From Gnetum montanum (lineage: Eukaryota; Streptophyta; Gnetopsida; Gnetales; Gnetaceae): 64,000 nt of DNA. The stretch's first letter is position 1. Each line of letters opens with the position of its first letter. The notes under the pieces were generated by a model. That model was not told where the DNA came from and made no database searches. It saw only the letters and a program-made list of their open reading frames with translations. The stretch lies in assembly GCA_015680685.1 (NCBI GenBank), contig MNCI01027163.1, forward strand, positions 16,221 through 80,220, written 5' to 3'. The position numbers were made by a program, and so were the translations under genes. Shown here piece after piece: positions 45,900 through 57,391 of the stretch.

Positions 45900-47000
45900 T
45901 TGAGTTAAAATCATTGCTGACTGGCATGGAGTATACATTTCTCAAAAATGGAAAACAAGTAATCATTAATGCTAAGCTCACTCCTCAACAAAAAGAAAGA
46001 CTACTAAAAATGGTAAACAAATGGTCAAAATCCTTTGCTTGGTCATATTACGAATTAACTAGAATAGATCCTAGGATATGCCAACATAGAATTTATACTG
46101 ACCCCTCCATAAAACCTTGATGAAAACCACAAAGGTGACTAAACCCAAAGCTTAAATAAGTGGTTAAAGAAGAAATTGACCAACTTATAAAAGCTAGGTT
46201 CATCTACCCCATTGCTGATAATGAATGGGTTAGTCCATTAGTCATTGTGCCTAAAAAACAAGGAAAATGGAGGGTGTGTATAGACTTTAGGCTGCTAAAC
46301 ATGGCAACATTTAAAGACCATTTTCCATTTCCATTCGTTGACCAAGTCTTAGATACCATTGTAGGGAATTGCTACTATAGTTTTTTGGACGGTTATAATG
46401 GATACAATCAAATTAAAATAGCACTAGAAGACCAAGCCAAGACTACATTCACAAGTCCTTGAAGAAAATTTGCATATAGGTAGATGCTATTTGGCTTGTG
46501 CAATGCTTTGACAACATTTTAATGTTTGGTTCTAAGCATATTCTAGCAGAAAATAGGAAATGATACGAAGGTTTTTATGGATGATTTCTCCACCTACAGA
46601 GAAGACTTCGAACAAGCATTAGACCGATTAGAGCGGGTACTAAAATGATGTGTTGAAACCAAATTAAGGCTCAATTGGAGAAAATCCATTTAATGTCCAA
46701 GAAGGCATTGTATTAGGGTAGAAGATCTCATGAATAGGAATAGAGGTAGATAGTAAAAAGATTGAGGTCATCTAAGGAATCACTAGGCAACCCAAAACTA
46801 TAAAACACATCTGATCATTCCTTGGACATACTGGCTATTATAAACACTTCATTGAGAATTTTTCAAGGATTGCAAAACCTTTGGTATAATTAATAAAAAA
46901 GGATGTACCCTTTCAATGGACCAAGGAATGTGAGCTAGCCTTCCAAAACTTAAAGCATAATCTTGTAGATAGAACTATTCTACAAGCCATTGACTAGTCC
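45900..47000 (+). pseudogene. Reverse transcriptase of element B
   Basis: Open pieces 45914-46120 and 46160-46462 carry WSKSFAWSYYELTRIDP, then EWVSPLVIVPKKQGKWRVC, IDFRLLNMATFKDHFPFPFV, DQVLDTIVGNCYYSFLDGYN and GYNQIKIALEDQAKTTFTSP. These are the conserved RT blocks of the Athila/Tat branch. The catalytic loop reads VFMDDF at about 46570 (F-M-D-D, as is usual here). After 46460 the frame is broken by shifts and stops. It would copy the element RNA into DNA. Confidence 0.85.
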
Positions 47001-47375
47001 AGACCATTCCACATAATGACTAACATGTCCAAGTTTTCTTTACAATCCATACTTACATAGTTAGCTGACCAAAAATGTCCTTATTACATCCACTGTATAA
47101 GTTGAAGTATTGCTAGTGCACAACTAAATTACACCACAATGGAAAAAGAGTTAATGGTTGTGGTGTTTGCACTAGAAAAATTTAGGCACTATGTATTGGG
47201 CTATAAGATATTTGTACATATGGATCATAGTGCAATTCAGTTCCTAATGAATAAACCAATGGTAAGTCCTTGCATCATACGATTGCTCATGATCTTACAA
47301 GAGTTCGATCTTATGATGATCGATTGTAAAGGCACCAAGAATGTTATTGCTGATCATTTATCTTGGTTGTGATGG
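47000..47375 (+). pseudogene. RNase H domain of element B
   Basis: An open stretch at 47139-47372 has MEKELMVVVFALEKFRHYVL, then FVHMDHSAIQFLMNKP and KNVIADHLSWL. These are the conserved E, D and D-H regions of Ty3/gypsy RNase H (TxEKELLAVVFA, TDHxAL, NxVADxLSRL). It would degrade the RNA strand after first-strand synthesis. Confidence 0.8.
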
Positions 47376-47599
47376 GATAACAAAGAGGATGAATATCCAA
47401 TTTTGACCATTTCCCTAATGAACTTATCTTTGTAGGTGTAGTAAAAAATCAATTACCCATAGAGACAAATTGGTATAGTGGCATTCTTGCCTATCTCCTT
47501 ACACAAGAAACACCACAAGGGTTGGATGTTAAAAAGAAACAACAGTTTCTTCACCAAGCCAAATATTTCATGGAAATTAATAGATACCTTTATAAGGTA

Positions 47600-48800
47600 T
47601 GTTCTGATGGCTTGGTCTAATGGTGTGTTCCCAATGTAAATCAATTACAAGTTCTCCAATATGCTCATGAGGGCCCTTATGGGGTTCATTAAACTAGGAG
47701 AAGAACAACCATTAAACTCTTACTTATAGGATATTATTGGCCTACATTGTTCCAAGATGCTCATCATTTTGTCCAATCCTATGAGCATTGTCAACATGAT
47801 GGGGGAATGATTGCTAGAATGGAAGGTTCACAATAATTGATTCAACCTTTAGAACCCTTCGACATATGGGGTATTGATTTTATGGGGCCTATTACACCAA
47901 TGTCCAATGAAAAAGCATACATCATTTTTTATGTTGATTATTTTACAAAGTGGGCACAAGCAGTAGCTATTATGGATTGTAAATCATCTATTTCTGTACG
48001 ATTTTTTCCACAACAAATCATAAATAGGTTTGGTGTGCCTCGTGTACTTATTTTTGACAATGGTACACATTTTACAGGTGCAACTTTTTGAAAGCTAATG
48101 CAATGCATAGGAGTTGAACATAAGTTGACTACACCATATCATCCTTAAGAAAATGGTCAAGCCAAAGTCACCAATAGAGAGATTACAAAAATATTAATAC
48201 AAACCCTTAGTAAATATAGGAGATACTGGAGCACCAAAGTAAATGATGCTCTTTGGGCATACCGCTCATCATGGAAACTTCCTATAGGCTACTCTCCCTA
48301 TGAGTTAGTGTATCGTAAACTTTCCACACTTCCTATCTAAGCTAAGCTCCATACACTATCTACAACATGTGACCTCAACCTTAACCTTGATCTAGCATAA
48401 AAAATGGTTAATGAACCTTAACTTGCTAGGTGAGAAGAAATTAGCCGCCCTATCATCCAATGAACTTCACAAGGCCTTCAATAAGCAACGTCATGACCTA
48501 AGGATTAGGAAAGTTAAATACGAACTAGGAGATAAGGTTTTGTATTGGAATCCTACATGTGTCATAATGAACTAAATTTCCACCAATGTGGGAAGGATCT
48601 TATATTATTCATGGAACTTTCCATCCAGGGGCCATGACAATCTATAAACCTAAAAGCCTAAATAAGAAATTATTAGTTAACATCCAACAAACCAAACCCT
48701 TCCATGAGCTTAAAGCGACTACTGGTAACACTACCTCTATTAATGAAAAACCTTTCTCATTATTTCAAATCTCCTCCTTTCAACTTAGTCATGGGAAAGA
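47600..48800 (+). pseudogene. Integrase of element B
   Basis: An HHCC-type N-terminal zinc region is visible at about 47640-47830 (YAHEGPYGVH, IGYYWPTLFQDAHHFVQSYE, then HCQHDG). The catalytic core at 47837-48320 has FDIWGIDFMGPITP (first D), VDYFTKWAQAVAI and LIFDNGTHFTGA (second D). The third acidic residue sits in a stop-broken HP-stop-ENGQAK. LWAYRSSWKLPIGYSPYELV follows. C-terminal part to about 48800. It would insert the cDNA into the genome. Confidence 0.85.
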
Positions 48801-48810
48801 TGGCCACTAA

Positions 48811-50739
48811 TGCTAACCATTCTAAGGCCCTTAGTTCCTTTAACTTTTTTATTTTGCACATTCTTCATCTTTACATATTTTTTTTACACCATCATTAAAA
48901 TTTTTTACTATTTCTTTCTCTATTACATTTCATTTGAATAAATCTCACTCATCATATAAAAAGTGCTCATGATGATGGAGAATATTATAATGGTGTTAAT
49001 TGCTAATGTTTGGTTTTTACCTTTAACTTTTAATGTTGATACTAATATATGATTTCTTTTGATAAAATAAGCAATGAGTCCATGTCACCCATTTATCCAT
49101 GCAACTCTATGATCTTCCTTGTTTTGGAAATGTACTTTCCATTTTTCTAAGTAAACATATTAATGAATTGATGGCTTAGTACTCTTTGAATCAAGGAAAG
49201 ATTCAAATGTATGGAAAAGGATGTGACCTCAAGGGGATTTGATTCATTTCTACTAGCTATTTTCTTGGGGTACTTAGATGTTTTTAATAAATTCTTCTGC
49301 CATTATGCTATCAGCCAATATATCAAGAAGTTGTCCAAATCAAATAATTCTTTGCATGGTGTGGTTCTCACAAAAAAAAAAGAATTGGTGAGAATTCAAA
49401 GCACACCCCTTAGACATAATAAAGAAACATGGGCTACAAGAACTAGTTATGGCATTGAAAAGACATGTTACCCATGCCTGAAGCTTTCCTCTAACTAAGG
49501 CCCTTTCTCACTCCCTACTTCTTCTCTTATTGGAATGGTGGTGGCTCAGTGGATGCATTCTTGTTGCTTCGGGAGGATGGGTTGGTCACATGTGTTGATG
49601 CACGGTCACTAGATGTGGATAGTTCAATTTAGATTTGGATAGAAGTTTATTAAATTACCTTAACCACATATTACATAAGGGACTTTACACAACCTTAATT
49701 CTGGGATTTCATTCCATTCTCTCCTCCCCTTCCAAATTTCTTTCCACATTCCACCTCATTGCCAGTTTTATGATGAGTCTATATCTTAGTTAATGCATTG
49801 TTGTCCCTTGGTAAACTCTCATGGGTAAGTTTCTAACCATTGTTTCCATATGTCATTCCAAGAGCCTACAGACTCATGGTTTGTGGGATTTTTAGGGCAT
49901 TAAGGTCATGAGCCTACTTTGGGGAGGACCCACTAGCATTATTTTTTGGTGCAATTATTAAGTTATTTCTCTTAAACATTTCTACAATTAACTATTTCCT
50001 GTTTCACCCCATCAATGAAATCTATTTTTGATTTTTGATTTATGGGCTTCACCATTGTTATTTCTCTTATCTTTCTTTTTCTTTAATTTTTTCCATCTTA
50101 TTGCTATTGGAGGTTTGCTTTTAGTTGTGGGGGCCCTATCACAAATTTTTCCATTGCATACTTATCTTACCCCTACACCTTGGGTAGTTATTAGTCATAA
50201 ACCCCTAACCTAGTATCTGCCATACCCAAAACCTAGCCAATGTAATTTATATTGAGGCAAGGTATCAACTACATTAGGTTTTATCTATCCTTGTTGATTT
50301 GTGATTGTGTTGTGTGTGTAGATGACGATTATACAAATAATGGACTAGGATGGGAGGGGGCACTTAAGATGGACTAGAACAAAAGCATTCATGCAAGGAA
50401 TAAGCTTGGTCATGTGGCTATGCAAGGAACAATGCACCTCATTTTCTTTTTTTCTCTCTCTCTTTTCAAGTTGTCAAATGATGGTCTAGATGTCATCTAT
50501 GTACAATGTTCACTAAAACGGGCATGACCACCAATGCTGTAATATATTTGTCAATTCATTGATCANAATGTCATCTATGTACAATGTTCACTAAAATGGG
50601 CATGACCACCAATGCTGTAATATATTTGTCAATTCATTGATCAGGCACTTTGAGCTTGTCACTCCATGTCAATAATCCCATACCTTCGCAATATTTTATA
50701 AGGAACCTAAGGATGAGTTTTTATTTATTTGTGGTGGTA
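48811..50739. other. 3' non-coding region of element B
   Basis: No env-like gene was identified. Open frames at 49211-49498 (95 codons) and 50028-50213 (hydrophobic, 61 codons) have no recognisable domain. A 76-bp direct repeat flanks a single undetermined base at 50566. Confidence 0.5.
50490..50643. repeat. 76-bp direct duplication around an N
   Basis: 50490-50565 and 50568-50643 are identical except for one C/T difference. The base at 50566 is N. Confidence 0.95.
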
Positions 50740-51572
50740 TGATGAGCCGCAATATTAGATCTACAATATTGAGTTTGTGATATCGGAGCTTGCCAAGTAA
50801 TATCAAACATTCGATATGAGAACTTGCCTCATCACCTATAAATAAGAGGCAGGTGTAGTTGGTTTGGCAATTAGATAGTTAGTTTGTTACCCAAACTCTT
50901 GCAGTTTCTCCTTCTTAGAGTTAGAATTATTTCTGAGTTCCCATAGTAGGAGTCATAAAGCAAATGGATCTTTATTCAAGCATTGTGTACCTAAGCACAC
51001 CTTATGTCCAGGAAATAAAGATGAACTTTGTGATAAACCTTGCAGCATTCAGAATAACTTATTTCTTATAGTTAATGTTATTTATAGTTATTCAATGCTT
51101 TTATTAGTTAATTGATGTTTCTTTTATTGATTCATTAATTTTCACAAGTATGCATACTCAATATGACCACTTCGAGCATACATGGAACACTTGGTAACAT
51201 AGTAACAATTAGTGTTTGGTAATCCTAGTAGTGTTGCACTTATTCAGGATGTGTATGGCAAGTGGGAATGGATGTTGGTGTTAGGACTAGTTAGAGCCTA
51301 GCTGATTAGTTAAATTAAATTAGTTATTCAATTAATTCACTTCTTCCCCCTTTAGCACTAGGACATAAAACACAAAAATCATAAAAATCATATATCCCAA
51401 GTTTACTTAACCATACAATCATGCCATACAACTAAGCTTGGGAAGAGAATGATCGCCTAACCCATCCTTGTTCTATGAAGCTGCATAGGCACTTAGTCCT
51501 TGGAGTTCAATTGGATCACGTGTAACACTCGTATTTGTATGGTAGAATGCATGGGTACCTCACTGCTCATCA
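50740..51572 (+). repeat. 3' LTR of element B (833 bp)
   Basis: Starts TGATGAGCCGC, ends CTGCTCATCA, and aligns with the 5' LTR. TATA signal CCTATAAATAAGAGG lies at about 50836-50850, with the GATATC block at 50760-50820. No primer site follows, as expected of a 3' LTR. Confidence 0.9.
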
Positions 51573-52600
51573 ACGTTTACTAAGATTGAATAAAAATTTC
51601 ATTAAATAGATGTATTTGAACTTGATTTTTCTTGATCTAGTTTTTTAGTAGTATAATTTTATAGTTCTTCTCTAGCCATCTTCTTAAAAATATTTAGAAG
51701 AAAAGAAAAGGTAACCAAAATCTTTGTAATATCTAAAGAAAATAACAACTCCAAACGAGGGATTATTGAATTTTTAGAGTATAAGACAATAATTTCTTTG
51801 TTTTTGTAATATAATATGATTTTATGTTAATGAAAAATGGAAATTTCTAGAATTCTTGTTAGCTATAATGTTATTTTGAACCCAATCCACACACACACAC
51901 AAATACAATTTTTAATGTTTTTATCATTGGGGTTGTATTGTATTATTTTTAGTAAGCCTTACCCTAATTGTTACATATATATATCAAAGGAATTTCTTGA
52001 TAATTTATATCATGGAATCATGAACATAATTTTAGAAAGAATTTGAGTATTTCATAATCAATTCATTAATCTTTCATTAATTCATAAATGCATCAACAGA
52101 CATCAATATCATTCATAATTATTTACTCAATCTTGGAAGTTGAACAATTAGAATTTGAGACATTTACTATTTCAATTATATCTTAGTAATTTCACAATAT
52201 TCTTTTACTAATTATAGATTTATTAGAAAGATGAAATTGGTGGATATATGTAAGTAAAATTTTAGTTCAATATCTATTATGGTGTGCAAGAAATTAGCTC
52301 CATACTTTTGCAAATTTTTTAAATCCTGAATTTTTACATGTAGGAATGATAGTTAATGATTAGATCATTTATCTTGTATTAGATAATAATTTAATGAAAT
52401 ATTATATTTATTTAAAATATAATATCTATTATAAGGTTTAGTTAAAATTTTAGCATAAAACAGTTAACAATTGTTAAGTTATCATCTTTTAAATTTGGCC
52501 TACTAGAATTGCTATAATTTTTGATAGATTAGAAAGAACATAAAATAACCTTAGCTTTTGAATATCATTTATAGTACTTATATTTTTCAAATTATGGAGA
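51573..52600. other. Unassigned AT-rich sequence before the second copia element
   Basis: It holds a short CA microsatellite (51887-51901) and a TAT/ATA run (51975-51987). It may include the leader or LTR of the copia element, but I could not find an LTR pair or primer site. Confidence 0.35.
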
Positions 52601-52659
52601 TCTTTATAATCATTCTAAAATATTTAGAGTCATCTATGATGACTCTAAATATTTTATCC

Positions 52660-54590
52660 TATGAATGAGGATGATGAAAGACCTACTTGAACATAATGAC
52701 TATTGCAAAATAGTTGAAACAATTTCTAAATTTGTCCATGCTTTTGAAGATTTCACTATATTACAAATCAAAGAATATGAAAGAAAGCAGAATAATAAGT
52801 TGGAGCTCATGATGATATTGGATATTATTTCAGAATTATTGTTAGTATATATATTCTCCAAACTATTTTCAAATAAGTATGGGATAATATCTACTTAAAA
52901 AATAGAAAAAGGTTGAAAAATTAACAATTATATCAATGAATATACAAATAAAAATCCAATACCTTGAAAATTGAAATAAATGAAAGTGTTGAAGAATTCT
53001 TTATTATAATGCATGAGAGCATACAAAAGGTAGATGAATATGGCTATAAATATACAAATAGACAAAAATTTCAAAATTTTATTCAATCTCTTCACATAGA
53101 TTCAAGATTTGAAAACATGAAGGAAAACATTACTCTTTTGAATAGCTTCAACATGTGTAGTATCAATGAATTAGTTCTTTAATTCAAAATGCTAAAAATT
53201 ACAAAGAATAATATATATTCTAGTGTTGAAGCCTATAAATTTTTTTATGTTAGATAGTAATTGATAAAGTATTTTTATTTTTTTTATCATATGACATATT
53301 GAAAATCATTGATTTTTGCTAGCTAAATCAATATGAACCAATGTTGTTTATTTTGGCTATTGCAAGTAATCACGACAACAATAAGGATCATTACATATGA
53401 AATTGATTCAAATCATGATAGTAATAAGAATCAATATCATGGATTGACTAGGAGGAGCAAATTTAGATATCAATCAGAACAAAGACAAGTAACTTGCAAC
53501 AATGCTCATAGAAGATCAAGGCTACAATGGAAATTAAAAAAGTAGATATAGATTGACATCAATGCTTGTGATAAGGATTGATTATCCCATATTTTTTTTA
53601 GATACCCTTAAAGTACAAATACATGACCAAGATTCAAATAGGATAGATAGATAGATACAGAAAGAAATGTGTATACATAAAAAGAGAAAGTACAGAATTG
53701 ATCTCCAAGAAAAAGCCATGTCAAGTTAAAGCATAATTTCTTTGAGGAATTATTAAGTGACAATTTTTTGAAACCTTGTGGTAGCCATAATCCATTAGAT
53801 TCTAGTGTTGGGCTATTGAGGTTGATGTATTGTCTAGAAAAGAAGGCAGAATCACAATTTAGGTGAAGTCTCCCTTGTAATTCTCATCATCATTTATGAT
53901 TGTAACTTTGACTCCAAATTGATTTAATTATAAATATTTATTCTTAAACTTGTGATTAGAAGTTAGGATAAAGGTTCATAATTTTACTTATGAGTGATAG
54001 GCATAAGTGTGGAATTTGTTTGGATTTGATTTTGACCATTTATTATCTTGATGATTCTTTGACTTTGGAACTATTCCTCCATAGGATATGATTCATAGGT
54101 TAGTCACAAATGAGGGGTTAATTTGTATAATGAGAGAAAAAAAGATAAATATTAATGGTATCTAACATCGAATTCTTCCTAGCTCATCATCTAGTGAAGA
54201 TGATCAAGCCTACAAAACTAATAGAAGAGGAAGAGATAGACAAGGAGAATTCATGGGAAGAGAAATATTTAATTATTAAAATAAAGATTAAGAAACAAAT
54301 ATAGAAAAAAATAATGATTAGAATACAAGAGGAAGAGGAAGAGATTTAGGTAGAGGAATAGTCAAATGGAATCAATTTGTAATACAAAGAAAACATCAAG
54401 ATTTTATATCATATTATAACTTTTACCAAAAAAAAGTTCATATGATTGACCAATGATGGACAAGAATTGATTTTAAAAGAATATATGGAAAAACTTCACA
54501 AATAGTACAAGATAATTCATCATCATCTCAAAAGGATACTTAAGAAGAAGATCCAAATAATTATGTGACATTCAATCCAATTAAAAAAAA
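52660..54590 (+). pseudogene. Gag of the second copia element
   Basis: An open stretch at 52964-53182 reads IEINESVEEFFIIMHESIQK, then NFIQSLHIDSRFENMKENI and SINELVL. This matches the second half of copia Gag (ESV.DYF..., the RSLP..FD region, and the NEL ending). An earlier piece, MKDLLEHNDYCKIVETISKF (52671), fits the N-terminal half. Near 54200-54350 an Arg/Gly-rich basic part and a degenerate zinc-knuckle remnant (SYYNFYQKKVHMID, about 54405-54450) follow. The 53550-54170 stretch is unreadable. Confidence 0.6.
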
Positions 54591-54594
54591 TAAA

Positions 54595-54770
54595 GCAAGA
54601 TTCATGGATTGTAGATAGTGGATCATCTAATGATATGAAATCCTTCAAAAAATATCTTCTAAAGTACAAAACAACTAATCTTTAAAATTATAGATGGAAA
54701 ATATTTAATCATTTAGAAAAATAAGATTATGTAGTTATTATAAAATGGACAAAAAATTACCATTTCTAAT
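54595..54770 (+). pseudogene. Aspartic protease remnant of the second copia element
   Basis: SWIVDSGSSNDMKSFKKYLL carries the D-S-G active-site triad and the following [HN]M motif of copia proteases. The rest of the domain is broken. Confidence 0.75.
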
Positions 54771-55734
54771 GTGTATTTTATTCCTAGTCTTTCCAATCCT
54801 CTCATTTTTGTTAAAAAAGTCTCTAACAAAACAAATAATGTAAGTTTTAATATTAATTTCTACATTATCAACAAACCTAATGCTGAAGAAATTGCAAGAA
54901 TGAAAGCCTTGAATAATAGAATATATTTTCTTGAATGTGACTATCTCAATTTAAAAGAAGCAATCATAAGAAATCAAACTACTAGAGAAAAGCATTTCCA
55001 CAAAATAGAAGCCTATCAAATTCCAAACAAAGATGAAGTTAAGGATATGAATAATGAATATTTTAATAAGTCTAGACTTTGGCATGAAAGTCTTGGTCAC
55101 ACCTCCTACCATAATATTAAAAAACTAATCAAACAAGAAAAAGCTGGAGGAATAAAAATTTTAGATATTCCTCAAGAAAAATGTGAAACTTGAATACAAG
55201 AAAAGTAAACATATTCTCCTGATTACTATCACATGGTAAATAAGGAAATAGCATTTGATCTTCTGCAGATAGATCATTTTGGATAATGCCCACTATTTCA
55301 ATAGAGAGGGCAAGTTGTTTCATGGTTATAGTAGATGATTACTTAAGAGACACTTCAACTTACAATTTGAAACAAAAGTGTAAAGCTATCAAATATTTTG
55401 AAACTTTTCACAAACTAATTGAAAACTCAATGAATCTTAAGATTACAATAATTAAATTAGATAAATGATATGAATTAATTAATAAATAATTTGAAAAATT
55501 CTACAAATAGAATAGTATATGTCATTATAACACATGTGGTTATATCCCATGACAAGAAAAAAGTAGCTAAAAAAAGAATAAAATAATACAAGGCCTGGAA
55601 AGTTTCTTAGTACCTAATCAATATTGGAGTACAACTGTCATAGCTACTTGTTACATTTCTAATCGAATCATCAACAAAAGAAATGAAGATAAATCTCCAT
55701 ATAAAGCTATATACAACAGAATTCCTAACCTAAG
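54771..55734 (+). pseudogene. Integrase of the second copia element, first part
   Basis: The open frame 54771-55193 ends with the GAG-pre-integrase zinc region: SRLWHESLGHTSYHNIKKLI, then CET. The catalytic core follows in broken frames: ASCFMVIVDDYLRDTSTYNL (VDDYSR motif), KCKAIKYFETFHKLIENSMN and VIATCYISNRIINKRNEDKS. It ends with PYKAIYNRIPNLS at the insertion site of the solo LTR. Confidence 0.8.
55730..55734. repeat. Target site duplication, left copy (CTAAG)
   Basis: CTAAG is repeated exactly at 56712-56716, flanking the solo LTR. Confidence 0.9.
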
Positions 55735-56711
55735 TGACGAGTGGCGAGGTACCCCTACACACAACCATACGAAACAAGCATAGCACGCGTGATCTAGTCA
55801 AACTCCATAGACTAAATGCCTAAATGCCACAAGGAACACTTGGGGTTAATCATTCATTGTCTTCCTAGACTTACTTGTTGTTGTCACGGTGTATGGTTAG
55901 GTAAGTCTGAGGTATATGATTTTTTTGGTATTTTACGGTTTATCTCCTATGCTAAAAGGTGAAGGGTTGAGAAACTAAAACTAACTCTAACTACAACATT
56001 AAGTCCTAGCATCAGCATCCATTCCCACTTACCGTACACATCCTGAACTATGCAACTGTGGTACCAAACGCTAATCGTTACTGGGATTACCACACGTAAC
56101 GCATGTGCTCGAAGCGGTCGTACTGAGGCACTTAACTAACCTAAGTGTGACAAGAAGCTGATTCCTTGACTAGTCGTACACATCCATAGATGCTCGTAAT
56201 CAAGTCATACTTGTCCCACATTATAGGAGGAAAGGGTAAGAGAATCTACTCGTGATGAGTAGCCGATTCCTTGGCTAGCTGTACACGTTCTTCAACGCTT
56301 GTAACCAAGTCGTACTCATGCCACATTACTAGGAAAGTAGTAAATAACATTAATTAAACCTATCCATGCACTGCAAGGTTTATCCACAAAGCTCATCTTT
56401 ATTTCTGTACAAAAATTACGTTCAGGTACAAAGCTACTCGAATAAAGAAACGTTCACTTGGGGGACTCCTACTGCGGGCACATGGAAAATATTCTATCTC
56501 TGGGGTGTTCAATCCCCCAAAGCTTCGCTACTTTACACCTATGATGTTAAATGAGGGGAGTGCCACCTCTTATTTATAGATTTGATGGTGGACCGCGATA
56601 TCGCGTATGCGATATTGCAGGAAACGACGTGATATCGCCTACGCGATATCGTAGGGGATGTGATATCGTGGCGGACTCGATATCGTGGCCTGTGCAATTC
56701 GCGTCTCATCA
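55735..56711 (-). mobile_element. Solo LTR of the Athila-type GATATC family (977 bp)
   Basis: On the minus strand it starts TGATGAGACGCGAATTGCAC (56711) and ends CTCGCCACTCGTCA (55735), with perfect 5-bp duplications CTAAG on both sides. It aligns with the LTRs of elements B and C but keeps CpG-containing words (GCGATATCGC, GTACGACCGCTTCGAGC) where they have TpG or CpA. The TATA signal TATAAATAAGAGG lies at about 56566-56580. It lies within copia integrase. Removing it joins NLS to HMRIF, the expected protein order. A solo LTR arises when the two LTRs of an element recombine. Confidence 0.95.
56593..56690 (-). promoter_or_regulatory. GATATC palindrome array upstream of the solo-LTR TATA box
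   Basis: GATATC occurs at 56597, 56631, 56645, 56662 and 56679, with GATATT at 56611. Most lie in wider palindromes such as CGCGATATCGCG. The array ends about 20 bp upstream of the TATA signal. Related blocks lie at the same place in the LTRs of B, C and 13722-14568. Confidence 0.8.
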
Positions 56712-57391
56712 CTAAGTCATATGAGAATATTTGAGCGTTGTTAATATGTAAAGATGGAAAAATAATTCATTTAAAAACATAAAAACAAAGGAATGAAATG
56801 CATATTTCTTGGTTATGATTCTTACACAAGTGAATGCAAGTGCTATGATCTAATGAATTGAAAATGACATGTTTCAAGAAATGTTAAATTTGATAGGACA
56901 AAGCTTAGTATAAGTGATTTTTTTATAAATAACTAGAAAAATTAGACATATTTCAAACTTCAAAATAGTAGGTTCAAAGAAATCATCCTCATAGATAAAT
57001 GATAGACATAAATTTTGAAAGAAGAACTAAAACATCTTATAATATTACAAATATGACATATCCAGAAGTCTCAAGTGAATTAATCAATGTCAATGAAGTC
57101 ATGAAATCAAAAGTCTAGAAAGAAGTAATGGATAAGGAGTACAATGTCATCCAAAGAAATAACACATGAGAATTAGTGGACAAACCAAAAGATAAAAAGG
57201 TTATTTATTGTATGTAACTATATAAAACAAATTTTAATGATCCATGAGAAGTCATAAAACATAAATTAAGACTTATGAAAAGAGGATTCAAATAAAAGAA
57301 ATACATTGACTATGAAGAAATTTTTGTACTAGTGGGTAGTTTTGAATCAATCAAGCTATTTTCTCCATAGAAGCATGATAAATCATGTTTT
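56712..57391 (+). pseudogene. Second copia element: end of integrase and start of RT
   Basis: After the solo LTR the reading continues with KNKGMKCIFLGYDSYTSECK, CYDLMN and VSRNVKFD (integrase C-terminal region). RT then begins: EVMDKEYNVIQRNNT, ELVDKPKDKKVIYC, KHKLRLMKRGFK and YIDYEEIFVLVGSFESIKLF. These match the RVT_2 pattern (ELVD.P, K.RLV.KGF.Q, IDYEETFAPV). It is cut at about 57391 by the LTR of element C. The catalytic YVDD is not present. Confidence 0.8.

Larger units (their letters stand above)
41617..51572 (+). mobile_element. Element B: complete Athila/Tat-type Ty3/gypsy element, decayed
   Basis: 9.96 kb with direct LTRs (41617-42435, 50740-51572), primer site, gag, PR, RT, RNase H and integrase in the order typical of Ty3/gypsy, and a 2-kb 3' non-coding region. 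Flanks ATGTT (41612-41616) and ACGTT (51573-51577) are a target duplication differing by one transition. Stops occur in every domain. I see no env-like frame with signal or membrane features in the 3' region. Confidence 0.85.
52600..57391 (+). mobile_element. Second Ty1/copia element, decayed and split by a solo LTR
   Basis: Domains appear in copia order on one strand: Gag, protease, integrase, then the start of RT. The integrase C-terminal region is interrupted at 55735-56711 by an unrelated solo LTR. The right end is cut inside RT by the LTR of element C at 57392, so it is a host for two later insertions. Confidence 0.8.

Noticed and set aside
49211-49498. Possible env-like frame of element B
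   Set aside because: It sits where Athila elements may carry an env-like ORF, but it is short and shows no signal peptide, membrane segment or similarity I can name.
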